Assembly: GCF_032595075.1 (NCBI RefSeq)
Contig: NZ_CP118735.1
Location: 90,001 to 154,000, forward strand
Direction: 5' to 3'
From: Streptococcus sp. 29887
GTDB taxonomy: Bacteria > Bacillota > Bacilli > Lactobacillales > Streptococcaceae
DNA: 64,000 bases
Shown here: positions 27,281 through 37,886 of the stretch, in pieces
Layout of the letters: every line of letters starts with the position of its first letter
Position numbering within the stretch: the stretch's first letter is position 1
Translations under genes and position numbers: made by a program
The notes under the pieces: model-generated
What the model was told of the DNA's origin: nothing
Seen by the model: only the letters and a program-made list of their open reading frames with translations
Databases searched by the model: none

Positions 27281-28342
27281 TTAATAGTTTTTAATCAAAT
27301 CAACCGTTGAGCGGTCTAGCTTTTTAACGATAGCTTGCAAGAAGGCTTGGGCCTCTAAGAAGTCATCCATGCTGTAGAGAGTTTGATGTGAATGGATGTA
27401 GCGAGCGCAGACACCGATAGTTGTTGATGGAACACCATGATTTTTCAAGTGGGCTGCACCAGCATCTGTTCCACCTTTACCACAGTAGTATTGGAATTTG
27501 ACACCAGCCTCCTCAGCAGTCGTCAAGAGGAAGTCTTTCATGTTTTTCAACAAGATATGACCTGGATCGTAGAAACGAAGCAGAGTACCGTCACCAATTT
27601 TTCCTTGGTCGCCATAAATATCTCCAGCTGGCGAGCAATCAACAGCAAGGAAAATGTCTGGATTGAACTTGGTTGTAGAGGCATGAGCTCCACGTAGGCC
27701 AACTTCTTCTTGCACATTTGCCCCAGCAATCAACTGATTTGGTAATGCTTGACCGGATAGGCTTTCCAGCAATTCAGTCACCATAAGGACACCGAAGCGG
27801 TTGTCCCAAGCCTTAGAAATGACATTTTTTCCGTTGGCTGTTAGAATTGTTTCGTTTTTGGGAACCAGGACATCCCCCGGACGAACACCGAAAGCCCAGG
27901 CTTCGTCATAATTGGCAAAACCAGCATCGAAAATAATATCAGCAATGGCAGGCATGCCAGGAGCGTTAGCTCCCCGTGAAAGGTGAGGTGGTACTGAGCC
28001 TGAGATGGCTGGAATGGTACGACCGTCCTGCAACTGAAGAGTGAAAGCCTGGCTAGAAACAACCAGAGGATTCCAGCCACCTAATTCAACAACACGGAAA
28101 GTACCGTCAGGCTTGATTTGGCTAATCATAAAGCCAACCTCATCCATGTGGGCGGCCACTAGGATACGAGGAGCGTTTTCAACAGCTGTATCCTTGATGC
28201 CAAAAATTCCACCTAGTTCATCTGTATCGATGCGGTCCACATGTGGCGTGATTTTTTGGCGGATATGGTTGCGGACTTGTCCTTCAAATCCAGGTAAGCT
28301 TTGCAATTCTGTTACTTCTTTGATTTTTCCAAAAAGAGTCAT
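27281..28342 (-). CDS. pepA: Glutamyl aminopeptidase (M42 family)
   Basis: Dinuclear metallo-aminopeptidase (353 aa) that removes N-terminal Glu/Asp residues in lactic streptococci. Metal ligands are visible: His in AAHMDEVGF (about residue 65), Asp in SKAWDNRFG, Glu pair in NVQEEVGLRGA (the first Glu is the likely base), Asp in LAVDCSPAGD, and His in RYIHSHQTLYS. The cytoplasmic enzyme has no signal peptide. The gene is monocistronic. Confidence 0.93.
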   Translation of the reverse strand: MTLFGKIKEVTELQSLPGFEGQVRNHIRQKITPHVDRIDTDELGGIFGIKDTAVENAPRILVAAHMDEVGFMISQIKPDGTFRVVELGGWNPLVVSSQAFTLQLQDGRTIPAISGSVPPHLSRGANAPGMPAIADIIFDAGFANYDEAWAFGVRPGDVLVPKNETILTANGKNVISKAWDNRFGVLMVTELLESLSGQALPNQLIAGANVQEEVGLRGAHASTTKFNPDIFLAVDCSPAGDIYGDQGKIGDGTLLRFYDPGHILLKNMKDFLLTTAEEAGVKFQYYCGKGGTDAGAAHLKNHGVPSTTIGVCARYIHSHQTLYSMDDFLEAQAFLQAIVKKLDRSTVDLIKNY

Positions 28343-28488
28343 TCTTCTTCCTCCATGACATGATTACTACTATTTTATCACGAACAGTTAGACTTGTCCT
28401 ACTATTATGTCAAAAGGATATTCTCAGCTGTCACAAGTCCAATGGCATTTTTGGGAAAAATCCGGAGAAATATGATAAAATAGTCAAC

Positions 28489-28773
28489 ATGAAAAAGAAA
28501 AAGACAGCCTTGCTAGCAGGCTTATTGGGGGCAGGTGTGCTCACCGCTAGTGCTCAATTTTACCGTAAAATCCAAGAAGACCGTAAAAAAGCACAGGCCT
28601 TGCAGGAGGTGCGTGACTTTTTCACTGATTTAGGAGAGATTGCCACGGTCTATGTGGATGAAACAGCCTCAACTCGTGACCAGCTTATTGGCGGGGTTGT
28701 GATGGAGGCAGGACAGGTGTTTTTATTTGAAAATACCCAAGGTTCTATTCAGTACAGGGAGGAAGAAAGATGA
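28489..28773 (+). CDS. DUF4651-type small membrane-associated protein
   Basis: 94-aa protein with basic N-terminus and one hydrophobic helix (KKKKTALLAGLLGAGVLTAS) followed by a small soluble domain ending GQVFLFENTQGSIQYREEER. I recognise it as the streptococcal DUF4651 family found before a thioredoxin-like gene; function unknown. ATG 28489 lies close to TATGATAAAAT, so the start is uncertain. It overlaps the next gene by 4 nt. Confidence 0.7.
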   Translation: MKKKKTALLAGLLGAGVLTASAQFYRKIQEDRKKAQALQEVRDFFTDLGEIATVYVDETASTRDQLIGGVVMEAGQVFLFENTQGSIQYREEER

Positions 28774-29090
28774 TTTTTCCAACAAATTTTAAAGAAGTGG
28801 CGGCCTTGGTTGAAGATGGCAAGCCAACTGTTTTTCTATTTGTGACGACTTGGTGTGGAGACTGCCACTATATCAAACCACATTTGCCAGCTATCGAAGA
28901 GGCTTTTCCGGATTTCCGTTTTGTGCAACTGGATCGAGATGACTTTATGCCTCTAGCACAAGAATGGGCTATTTTAGGCATTCCAAGTCTAGTTGTTTTG
29001 GAAAATGGGAAGGAAATCGGTCGTTTTGTCGATAAGAATCGCAAGACCAAGGAAGAAATCATGAACTTCTTATCTGGACTGGGTAGATAA
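28770..29090 (+). CDS. Thioredoxin family protein
   Basis: Cytosolic thiol protein (106 aa). The active site is TTWCGDCHY (CxxC) at about residue 30, the cis-Pro loop is GIPSLVVLENG, and the fold is otherwise a single thioredoxin domain. The CGDC sequence differs from the CGPC of classical thioredoxin, suggesting a specialised reductase or chaperone. It starts within the end of the DUF4651 gene (ATGA). Confidence 0.88.
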   Translation: MIFPTNFKEVAALVEDGKPTVFLFVTTWCGDCHYIKPHLPAIEEAFPDFRFVQLDRDDFMPLAQEWAILGIPSLVVLENGKEIGRFVDKNRKTKEEIMNFLSGLGR

Positions 29091-29133
29091 ATTAGTAGAG
29101 AAGCTCTGCTATTCCCAAAAGAAAGGAAAAAAC

Positions 29134-30090
29134 ATGAAGAAATCACTAGGAAAAATCCTTTTAGCACCTGTGGTGCTGGGATTGAGTTTAAGTTTGGCAC
29201 CGCTGGTTCAAGCGGAAATCCAGACGGATGTCATCAATGAAAAATGGGGCAAGCCAACACTGGTCTACGGTGGCGGTTTGTCAGATGCGCAGGCGACAGA
29301 GGTTAACAATCTATTTGGTATTTCGGCTGTCAATAATGTTAGTCGTCAGGTTGTTGTCGGTGCCGATATGGATCAGTTTTTAGGTACATCTGGAGCGGAC
29401 ACAGCCTCCCTCTATTCATCTGTCTTGGTGCAAAAGCAGGACGCTGGCAAAGGGGTTGTGGTGGATATTAAGACGCCACAGAACATCACCTTGATTACCG
29501 AAACGCAGTATGCCAATGCGGCTATTACAGCTGGTGCGACAGATGTCTTGATTGACGTTGCGGCACCCATTCAGGTGACGGGGGAGTCCGCTCTGACAGG
29601 TGTTTACAAGGCTCTTGCAGCCAATGGTGAAACAGTTGATCCGGCTCGAACTGAAGTAGCTCAACAAGAATTAACAACTGTTAATGAAGTAGCGACAGCC
29701 CATGCTGGTGATGAACAATTTGACAGCTCTGCCTTGGATAAGGCAGTAGCAGAAATCAAGACAGCTCTTGCAGATTACAAGCAATCCAATGGTCAGGTGG
29801 CTTCTGAGGCTGACATCAACACCATCATCAATGATGTTTTGGCCCAAAATGGTTTGGAAAATGTCATCACAGCAGATGAAATTTCTAAGCTAGTCACATT
29901 TGCCAAAGCTTATCAGGAAACCTCTGCTATTGATTCGGCTGAGGTTGCTGCCCAGCTCAACCAGTTCAAGCAACAGGCGGAGCAACAAATTTCAGAAGCC
30001 TATAAGAATCTACAAGATTCAGGGATTTTAGAAAAAATCGGTGCCTTCTTTGAAAATCTATGGAAGGGCCTGACCGGTCTATTTGCATAA
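29134..30090 (+). CDS. DUF1002 domain secreted protein
   Basis: 318-aa protein with a Sec signal peptide (MKKSLGKILLAPVVLGLSLS ... VQAE, cleavage near residue 27). The remainder matches my memory of the Firmicute DUF1002 family, including the VVVGADMDQFLG and GAT-VLIDVAAPIQVTGESAL blocks. The C-terminus is a helical region (residues ~200-318) ending in an amphipathic FENLWKGLTGLF. Function unknown. SD AAAGGAA is seen. It sits in a likely operon with the thioredoxin and YtpR-like genes. Confidence 0.82.
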   Translation: MKKSLGKILLAPVVLGLSLSLAPLVQAEIQTDVINEKWGKPTLVYGGGLSDAQATEVNNLFGISAVNNVSRQVVVGADMDQFLGTSGADTASLYSSVLVQKQDAGKGVVVDIKTPQNITLITETQYANAAITAGATDVLIDVAAPIQVTGESALTGVYKALAANGETVDPARTEVAQQELTTVNEVATAHAGDEQFDSSALDKAVAEIKTALADYKQSNGQVASEADINTIINDVLAQNGLENVITADEISKLVTFAKAYQETSAIDSAEVAAQLNQFKQQAEQQISEAYKNLQDSGILEKIGAFFENLWKGLTGLFA

Positions 30091-30108
30091 AGGAGAAATG
30101 AAAAAGAA

Positions 30109-30732
30109 ATGATTTTTACATATAATAAGGAACAGGTCGGCGATGTTCTGATGGTGATTGTGGCTGAAGACAAGGGTCAGGCTGTTCAATTTGAACGCAA
30201 GGGCAAGGTAGCACGTGTCTTCTTAGCGGAAACGGGTCAAACAGTCGCTTGGAATATCTTTGAAGCATCAAGTTTGGTTGAGCTTGCTGGAAATGGTCAG
30301 GTTTTCATGACAGACGAGCAAGTTGCGACCTTGAATGCTGAATTGGCTAAGGAAGGTTTTACTGAAAGCTTGGTCAACGACAATAGTCCGAAATTCGTTG
30401 TTGGTCAGATTGTGGAACTGGTTCCGCATCCAGACAGTGACCACCTCAATATTTGCCAGGTCAATGTTGGTGACAAAACAGTGCAAATCGTGGCTGGTGC
30501 CCCAAATGCTGCCCAAGGATTGAAAACTATTGTGGCTCTTCCGGGAGCAATGATGCCGAGCGGTAGCCTGATTTTCCCAGGGAAGTTGCGTGGTGAAGAT
30601 AGCTTTGGTATGATGTGTAGCCCACGTGAATTGGCATTACCAAACGCACCACAAGTCCGTGGCATTATCGAATTGGACGACTCCGCAGTAGTCGGAGAAG
30701 CACTTGATCCAGCTAAACACTGGAAGGGATAG
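30109..30732 (+). CDS. ytpR: YtpR family tRNA-binding protein
   Basis: Soluble 207-aa protein. An N-terminal DUF4479 domain (about residues 1-85) is followed by an EMAP/PheT-type OB-fold tRNA-binding domain: VVGQIVELVPHPDSDHLNICQ, VAGAPNAAQGLKTIVALPGA, and RGEDSFGMMCSPRELAL. These are stand-alone homologues of the PheRS beta N-terminus. Ribosome site AAAGGAG. It is probably the last gene of the 28489-30732 unit. Confidence 0.9.
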   Translation: MIFTYNKEQVGDVLMVIVAEDKGQAVQFERKGKVARVFLAETGQTVAWNIFEASSLVELAGNGQVFMTDEQVATLNAELAKEGFTESLVNDNSPKFVVGQIVELVPHPDSDHLNICQVNVGDKTVQIVAGAPNAAQGLKTIVALPGAMMPSGSLIFPGKLRGEDSFGMMCSPRELALPNAPQVRGIIELDDSAVVGEALDPAKHWKG

Positions 30733-30737
30733 AAAAA

Positions 30738-30768
30738 GAAGAATTGGTCAGGTGGCCAATTCTTTTAT
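30738..30768. terminator. Bidirectional terminator between ytpR and the DUF2785 gene
   Basis: GAATTGG (30741-30747) pairs with CCAATTC (30756-30762), followed by TTTT and preceded by an A-rich tract. Confidence 0.75.
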
Positions 30769-31544
30769 GCTGGTTCAATTTTTCCTTCAATAGCCTGTCC
30801 GATTTCTTCGGTCAAGGCCTGTTGTGATTTGAGTTGGAAATAAAGACTGGACAGGAAATGTTGAAGATTGAGCCACCGGAAGTAGTCTACTGGTTCTTGA
30901 TTTGGAAAGTCCAGCTTGCTAATCCATCTTGTCAGCTCTTGGCTGGTTACTTTTTCATTCAGTAGTAAATATACAGGAATTTGTGCCAGACGGATTTCCT
31001 CGCCAGCTGAGAAAACTTTACTTTGTCTGGTTAGACAAGTGACAATAGTTTGCCAGACTTCTTTGCTTTTTTCAGTGGGAAATTGATCATGACAGCTTAC
31101 GGCCAGAAGAAAATCTGCTCCGTGGGCAGCGGTATGGATCCAACCGAGTTTTTCATCGTAGCCAGACCAGTCATTTTCAATCGCCAAATAATCCAAGGCC
31201 TGCTGGAAGAGTAGCTCACGGTCGTTAGTGCTTAAAAATGCATGATAAATAGACTCTGGCTCATTATCGACAGACAGCAACAGATAGTAAAGTAAGCAAG
31301 TAAAACTTCGCTTTAGTGTGGAACTTTCTAGGGAAAGAGGATTGGTTTCTTGAGAGAATTGTAGCAGCGACTGTGCTTGCTCCCTTGTGACCAAGCCCTC
31401 CAAAAAGATGTGGCAAAAACTAGCATAAACCAGTTCGTCGCGTATAGCAGGATCAGGATGACCGATGTTTTCCAGCAACCAAGCCAGTTCGGCATTGGTA
31501 TATGGTTGGGAGGTCTGTATCTTTTCCATCAAAAATTCTTTCAT
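30765..31544 (-). CDS. DUF2785 domain protein
   Basis: 259-aa, mostly helical cytosolic protein. The block EKLGWIHTAAHGADFLLAVS and the surrounding repeats match the DUF2785 family as I recall it. No enzyme motif is evident. It is convergent to ytpR and divergent from ssb. AAAAGGAGCG (minus strand) precedes the ATG. Confidence 0.75.
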   Translation of the reverse strand: MKEFLMEKIQTSQPYTNAELAWLLENIGHPDPAIRDELVYASFCHIFLEGLVTREQAQSLLQFSQETNPLSLESSTLKRSFTCLLYYLLLSVDNEPESIYHAFLSTNDRELLFQQALDYLAIENDWSGYDEKLGWIHTAAHGADFLLAVSCHDQFPTEKSKEVWQTIVTCLTRQSKVFSAGEEIRLAQIPVYLLLNEKVTSQELTRWISKLDFPNQEPVDYFRWLNLQHFLSSLYFQLKSQQALTEEIGQAIEGKIEPA

Positions 31545-31570
31545 AATTTTCGCTCCTTTTCTAATCCTTC

Positions 31571-31578
31571 TACGAATA
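31571..31578 (+). promoter_or_regulatory. Perfect CIN box before ssb
   Basis: TACGAATA, exact match to the streptococcal ComX (SigX) recognition site, 20 nt before the ssb start codon. It identifies this ssb as the late-competence paralogue. Confidence 0.85.
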
Positions 31579-31598
31579 AATAAGTAGGAGGATATAAT

Positions 31599-31994
31599 AT
31601 GTATAATAAAACAATTTTAATCGGTCGCTTGACGGCCCAACCTGAACTCACTCAAACACCTAACGGGAAAAACTTGACTCGTGTGACCGTCGCGGTCAAC
31701 CGCCGTTTTAAGACGGAAAATGGTGAACGTGATGCAGACTTTTTGAATGTTATTTTCTGGGGCAAACTGGCGGAAACACTTGTTTCCTATGGTAGCAAGG
31801 GCAGTCTGATTTCTGTTGACGGTGAGTTGCGGACCCGTAAATATGAAAAAGACGGCAGCAATCACTATGTGACTGAAATCTTGGGCAATACTTTCCAGTT
31901 ACTCGAAAGCCGTGCCCAACGGGCCATGCGAGAAACTAATGCTGTCGATGACCTAGCTGACTTAGTTCTGGAAGAGGAGGAATTACCGTTTTAA
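31599..31994 (+). CDS. ssbB: Competence-induced single-stranded DNA-binding protein SsbB
   Basis: OB-fold ssDNA-binding protein (131 aa) that protects incoming DNA during transformation. N-terminus MYNKTILIGRLTAQPELTQT and the block DFLNVIFWGKLAETLVSYGS are classic SSB; the tail ends in acidic EEEELPF, matching the SSB C-terminal peptide that recruits partner proteins. It is shorter than housekeeping SsbA. TAGGAGG ribosome site and a perfect CIN box upstream. Confidence 0.93.
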   Translation: MYNKTILIGRLTAQPELTQTPNGKNLTRVTVAVNRRFKTENGERDADFLNVIFWGKLAETLVSYGSKGSLISVDGELRTRKYEKDGSNHYVTEILGNTFQLLESRAQRAMRETNAVDDLADLVLEEEELPF

Positions 31995-32076
31995 TATCGG
32001 TCCCAAGACCGATGGAGAATGTTGAAAAGTAGGCTATACTATAGTCAATCCTAAATATTTTTCATATCTCCTTAAA

Positions 32077-32102
32077 AACACCGACAAAAGTTGGTGTTTT
32101 TT
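32077..32102 (+). terminator. Terminator between ssbB and groES
   Basis: AACACCGAC, loop AAAA, GTTGGTGTT, then TTTT. One G-U pair. Confidence 0.8.
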
Positions 32103-32148
32103 GTATGTCCGCCTGGAGACGGATTTTGTCAGATGTGGTAAAAAAATC

Positions 32149-32176
32149 TTGACTATTTTTGACCAAGTGATACAAT
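32149..32176 (+). promoter_or_regulatory. groESL promoter
   Basis: TTGACT (32149-32154), 16 nt, TACAAT (32171-32176), with CIRCE just downstream. Confidence 0.8.
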
Positions 32177-32188
32177 AGGAAATGTGAG

Positions 32189-32215
32189 TTAGCACTCGCA
32201 AACATAGAGTGCTAA
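32189..32215 (+). promoter_or_regulatory. CIRCE operator (HrcA site)
   Basis: Perfect TTAGCACTC, nine-base spacer, GAGTGCTAA. This is the conserved heat-shock operator bound by HrcA, overlapping the expected start of groESL transcription. Confidence 0.97.
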
Positions 32216-32235
32216 AAATACCAGGAGGTAATACC

Positions 32236-32517
32236 ATGTTGAAACCATTGGGCGATCGTATCGTCGTAAAAATTGAAGAAAAAGAACAAACAGTTGGTGG
32301 TTTTGTCCTTGCAGGTGCAAGCCAAGAAAAGACAAAAGAAGCAAGTGTCCTAGCGATTGGACAAGGGATTCGTACCTTGAACGGAGATCTGGTTGCTCCT
32401 GCTGTGGCAGTTGGTGACACAGTGTTGATTGATGCTCATGCAGGCTTGGAAGTCAAAGACGGTGACCAGACCGTTCACATCATTCGTGAAGCTGATATTT
32501 TAGCAATCGTTGAATAA
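32236..32517 (+). CDS. groES: Co-chaperonin GroES
   Basis: 10-kDa lid of the GroEL chamber (93 aa). N-terminal [20 protein letters not shown], the mobile loop ([13 protein letters not shown]) and the C-terminal [10 protein letters not shown] are typical. Start ATG 32236 with AGGAGGT 8 nt upstream. Controlled by CIRCE. Confidence 0.96.
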   Translation: MLKPLGDRIVVKIEEKEQTVGGFVLAGASQEKTKEASVLAIGQGIRTLNGDLVAPAVAVGDTVLIDAHAGLEVKDGDQTVHIIREADILAIVE

Positions 32518-32587
32518 GAAACTTATAGAAAAGGATTTGAACCCGCTTGTGGAATTGTAAGAAATGTGAAATAGGATTTTTTATTGA

Positions 32588-34231
<1,644 letters not shown>

Positions 34232-34245
34232 AAAATACAGAAATG

Positions 34246-34271
34246 ACACAGCAGCTTGGCTGTGTTTTTTT
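34246..34271 (+). terminator. Terminator after groEL
   Basis: ACACAGC pairs with GCTGTGT, followed by a T-run of seven. Confidence 0.85.
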
Positions 34272-34295
34272 CTTGAAAATTTCAAACATATCTAT

Positions 34296-34324
34296 TTGAC
34301 AATGGTTTTGGGATGTGGTACTAT
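34296..34324 (+). promoter_or_regulatory. rpsL promoter
   Basis: TTGACA (34296-34301), 17 nt, TACTAT (34319-34324) preceded by TGG. Confidence 0.85.
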
Positions 34325-34359
34325 ATTAGACGGTACTTTTTACTTTTGGTCTCTCAAGA

Positions 34360-34428
34360 GTGTACAGGGACGTGCTGACAAATGTTGCAAAAGTACACAC
34401 AGATAGGGGTTGTCACCAATGCCCTATC
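34360..34428 (+). promoter_or_regulatory. Structured 5' leader of rpsL
   Basis: GTGTAC (34360-34365) can pair with GTACAC (34393-34398), and GATAGGG (34402-34408) with CCCTATC (34422-34428). No T-run follows, so a translation-level or stability element is more likely than a terminator. I cannot match it to a named leader motif. Confidence 0.4.
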
Positions 34429-34461
34429 ACCAAAAATAAAAATATATACAGGAGAATGTAG

Positions 34462-34875
34462 ATGCCTACAATTAACCAGTTGGTACGTAAACCACGTAAG
34501 TCTAAAGTAGAAAAATCTAAATCACCAGCTTTGAACGTTGGTTACAACAGCCGTAAAAAAGTTCAAACAAATGTTTCATCACCACAAAAACGCGGTGTTG
34601 CAACTCGTGTCGGAACAATGACACCTAAAAAACCTAACTCAGCCCTTCGTAAATTCGCTCGTGTACGTTTGAGCAACCTTATCGAAGTTACTGCTTACAT
34701 CCCAGGTATCGGCCACAACTTGCAAGAGCACAGCGTTGTTCTTCTTCGTGGTGGACGTGTAAAAGACCTTCCAGGGGTACGTTACCATATCGTTCGTGGT
34801 GCACTTGATACTGCAGGTGTTAACGATCGTAAGCAAGGCCGTTCTAAATACGGTACTAAACGTCCAAAAGGCTAA
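34462..34875 (+). CDS. rpsL: 30S ribosomal protein S12
   Basis: Decoding-centre protein (137 aa). [20 protein letters not shown] start, [11 protein letters not shown] and [20 protein letters not shown] blocks are intact. The two lysines where streptomycin-resistance changes occur (in KKPNS and GRVKDLPG) are wild-type. AGGAGAA ribosome site; rpsG follows after 16 nt. Confidence 0.97.
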   Translation: MPTINQLVRKPRKSKVEKSKSPALNVGYNSRKKVQTNVSSPQKRGVATRVGTMTPKKPNSALRKFARVRLSNLIEVTAYIPGIGHNLQEHSVVLLRGGRVKDLPGVRYHIVRGALDTAGVNDRKQGRSKYGTKRPKG

Positions 34876-34891
34876 GAAAGGGGAAATATAA

Positions 34892-35362
34892 ATGAGTCGT
34901 AAAAATCAAGCGCCTAAGCGTGAAGTATTGCCAGATCCATTGTATAACTCAAAATTGGTAACTCGTTTGATCAACCGTGTTATGTTGGACGGTAAACGTG
35001 GTACTGCTGCATCAATCGTTTACGGTGCCTTTGATCAAATCAAAGAAGCAACTGGTAACGATGCACTTGAAGTATTTGAAACAGCAATGGAAAACATCAT
35101 GCCTGTACTTGAAGTACGTGCACGTCGTGTCGGTGGTTCTAACTACCAAGTCCCAGTTGAAGTTCGTCCAGAGCGTCGTACAACACTTGGTCTTCGTTGG
35201 TTGGTAACAATCGCTCGTAACCGTGGTGAGCACACTATGATCGATCGCCTTGCGAAAGAAATCATGGATGCAGCAAACAACACTGGTGCAGCTGTTAAGA
35301 AACGTGAAGACACTCACAAAATGGCAGAAGCAAACCGCGCATTCGCACACTTCCGCTGGTAA
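34892..35362 (+). CDS. rpsG: 30S ribosomal protein S7
   Basis: Primary 16S-binding protein of the small-subunit head (156 aa). [32 protein letters not shown] and [19 protein letters not shown] are the conserved blocks; the C-terminal [11 protein letters not shown] is complete. AAAGGGG ribosome site. Second gene of the str operon. Confidence 0.97.
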
Positions 35363-35491
35363 GATAGGATGTGAGGACGTTAAGTCGGTTCTACATAAAT
35401 CAATTATGATTATGGTACAAACTTCTCGTTCAATCATCACAAATCGGATTGAGGCTTGCCTCATCCACTTCACACCATTAGTAAGAAATCA

Positions 35492-35519
35492 AGCGGGTGG
35501 GACTTGCCCACTCGCTTTT
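35492..35519 (+). terminator. Terminator-like hairpin before fusA
   Basis: AGCGGGTGGG, loop ACTTG, CCCACTCGCT, then TTTC. It probably ends most rpsL-rpsG transcripts before the fusA promoter. Confidence 0.7.
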
Positions 35520-35528
35520 CTTAAAATA

Positions 35529-35537
35529 TGGTATAAT
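35529..35537 (+). promoter_or_regulatory. fusA extended -10 promoter
   Basis: TGGTATAAT at 35529-35537, 37 nt before the start codon. No clear -35 is seen where the terminator stem lies. Confidence 0.65.
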
Positions 35538-35573
35538 AAAGTATAAAACTAAAATTATAGGAGAACAAACCTC

Positions 35574-37655
35574 ATGGCACGCGAATTTTCATTAGAAAAA
35601 ACTCGTAATATCGGTATCATGGCGCACGTTGACGCGGGTAAAACAACGACAACTGAGCGTATTCTTTACTACACTGGTAAAATCCACAAAATCGGTGAAA
35701 CTCACGAAGGTGCATCACAAATGGACTGGATGGAGCAAGAGCAAGAGCGTGGTATCACAATCACATCTGCTGCAACAACAGCTCAATGGAACAACCACCG
35801 TGTAAACATCATCGACACACCAGGACACGTGGACTTCACAATCGAAGTACAACGTTCACTTCGCGTTCTTGATGGTGCGGTTACCGTTCTTGACTCACAA
35901 TCAGGTGTTGAGCCACAAACTGAAACAGTTTGGCGTCAAGCAACTGAATACGGTGTTCCACGTATCGTATTTGCTAACAAAATGGATAAAATCGGTGCGG
36001 ACTTCCTTTACTCAGTAAGCACACTTCACGATCGTCTTCAAGCAAATGCACACCCAATCCAATTGCCAATCGGTTCTGAAGATGAGTTCCGTGGTATCAT
36101 CGACTTGATCAAGATGAAAGCTGAAATCTATACGAACGACCTTGGTACAGATATTCTTGAAGAAGATATCCCAGCTGAATACCTTGAGCAAGCTCAAGAA
36201 TATCGTGAAAAATTGGTTGAAGCAGTTGCTGAAACTGATGAAGAATTGATGATGAAATACCTTGAAGGTGAAGAAATCACTAACGAAGAATTGAAAGCTG
36301 GTATCCGTAAAGCGACTATCAACGTTGAATTCTTCCCAGTATTGTGTGGTTCAGCCTTCAAGAATAAAGGTGTTCAATTGATGCTTGACGCGGTTATTGA
36401 CTACCTTCCAAGCCCAGTTGATATCCCTGCTATCAAAGGTATCAACCCAGATACAGATGCTGAAGAAGAGCGTCATGCTTCTGATGAAGAGCCATTTGCA
36501 GCTCTTGCCTTCAAGATCATGACTGACCCATTCGTAGGTCGTTTGACATTCTTCCGTGTCTACTCAGGTGTCCTTAACAGCGGTTCATACGTAATGAACA
36601 CTTCTAAAGGTAAACGTGAGCGTATCGGACGTATCCTTCAAATGCACGCAAACAGCCGTCAAGAAATTGAAACTGTTTACGCTGGTGACATCGCCGCTGC
36701 GGTTGGTTTGAAAGATACTACAACTGGTGACTCATTGACAGATGAAAAAGCAAAAGTAATCCTTGAGTCAATCCACGTTCCAGAACCAGTTATCCAATTG
36801 ATGGTTGAGCCTAAGTCTAAAGCTGACCAAGACAAGATGGGTATCGCCCTTTCTAAATTGGCTGAAGAAGATCCAACATTCCGCGTTGAAACAAACGTTG
36901 AAACTGGTGAAACAGTTATCTCTGGTATGGGTGAGTTGCACTTGGATGTCCTTGTTGACCGTATGCGTCGTGAATTCAAGGTTGAAGCAAACGTAGGTGC
37001 TCCTCAAGTATCATATCGTGAAACATTCCGTGCTTCTACTCAAGCTCGTGGTTTCTTCAAACGCCAGTCTGGTGGTAAAGGTCAATTCGGTGACGTTTGG
37101 ATTGAATTTACACCAAACGAAGAAGGTAAAGGTTTCGAGTTCGAGAACGCTATCGTCGGTGGTGTGGTTCCACGTGAATTCATCCCAGCGGTTGAAAAAG
37201 GTCTCGTAGAATCTATGGCGAACGGTGTTCTTGCTGGTTACCCAATCGTTGACGTTAAAGCGAAGCTTTACGATGGTTCATACCACGATGTCGACTCATC
37301 TGAAACAGCCTTCAAAGTGGCAGCATCTCTTGCCCTTAAAGAAGCAGCTAAATCAGCTCAACCAACTATCCTTGAGCCAATGATGCTTGTAACCATCACT
37401 GCACCAGAAGACAATCTTGGTGACGTTATGGGTCACGTTACTGCACGTCGTGGTCGCGTTGACGGTATGGAAGCTCGTGGTAACACACAAATCGTTCGTG
37501 CTTATGTGCCACTTGCTGAAATGTTCGGTTACGCAACTGTTCTTCGTTCAGCAACACAAGGTCGCGGTACTTTCATGATGGTATTTGACCACTACGAAGA
37601 TGTACCAAAATCTGTACAAGATGAAATCATCAAGAAAAACGGCGGCAACGCTTAA
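35574..37655 (+). CDS. fusA: Elongation factor G
   Basis: Translocation GTPase (693 aa). G1 [15 protein letters not shown], switch [12 protein letters not shown]3 DTPGHVDF, G4 NKMDKIGAD, and the domain IV/V blocks ([30 protein letters not shown]) are present. TAGGAGAA ribosome site. It has its own promoter behind a hairpin after rpsG. Confidence 0.97.
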   Translation: MAREFSLEKTRNIGIMAHVDAGKTTTTERILYYTGKIHKIGETHEGASQMDWMEQEQERGITITSAATTAQWNNHRVNIIDTPGHVDFTIEVQRSLRVLDGAVTVLDSQSGVEPQTETVWRQATEYGVPRIVFANKMDKIGADFLYSVSTLHDRLQANAHPIQLPIGSEDEFRGIIDLIKMKAEIYTNDLGTDILEEDIPAEYLEQAQEYREKLVEAVAETDEELMMKYLEGEEITNEELKAGIRKATINVEFFPVLCGSAFKNKGVQLMLDAVIDYLPSPVDIPAIKGINPDTDAEEERHASDEEPFAALAFKIMTDPFVGRLTFFRVYSGVLNSGSYVMNTSKGKRERIGRILQMHANSRQEIETVYAGDIAAAVGLKDTTTGDSLTDEKAKVILESIHVPEPVIQLMVEPKSKADQDKMGIALSKLAEEDPTFRVETNVETGETVISGMGELHLDVLVDRMRREFKVEANVGAPQVSYRETFRASTQARGFFKRQSGGKGQFGDVWIEFTPNEEGKGFEFENAIVGGVVPREFIPAVEKGLVESMANGVLAGYPIVDVKAKLYDGSYHDVDSSETAFKVAASLALKEAAKSAQPTILEPMMLVTITAPEDNLGDVMGHVTARRGRVDGMEARGNTQIVRAYVPLAEMFGYATVLRSATQGRGTFMMVFDHYEDVPKSVQDEIIKKNGGNA

Positions 37656-37665
37656 TTGATTGCTC

Positions 37666-37694
37666 AAGCCTGCTCGAAAGAGCGGGCTTTTTTC
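37666..37694 (+). terminator. Terminator after fusA
   Basis: AAGCCTGCTC, GAAA tetraloop, GAGCGGGCTT, then TTTT (one G-U pair). Confidence 0.88.
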
Positions 37695-37732
37695 ATACCT
37701 TCTATCTCTCTTTCGTCAAGAACAAAATGAAA

Positions 37733-37860
37733 ACCACCAGTTAAACTGGTGGCTGCCAAGGTGTTGTAGTTCACTAAAAATCACCTCCAACAGTCTAGGG
37801 CTGAACTGTGGTACGTGGAAGTCGGACAAACCAAGTGGAAAGCAAATAATCAAGTTGACG
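37733..37860. other. Non-coding tract with hairpin, possible IS200/IS605 remnant
   Basis: ACCACCAGTTAAACTGGTGG forms an 8-bp hairpin of the kind found at IS200/IS605 ends. It is followed by TGTGGTACGTGGAAGTCGGA-type sequence that has no open frame of note. I cannot prove a mobile origin. Confidence 0.25.
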
Positions 37861-37886
37861 TTTTCCCATCCCTATTAGATATAAAA

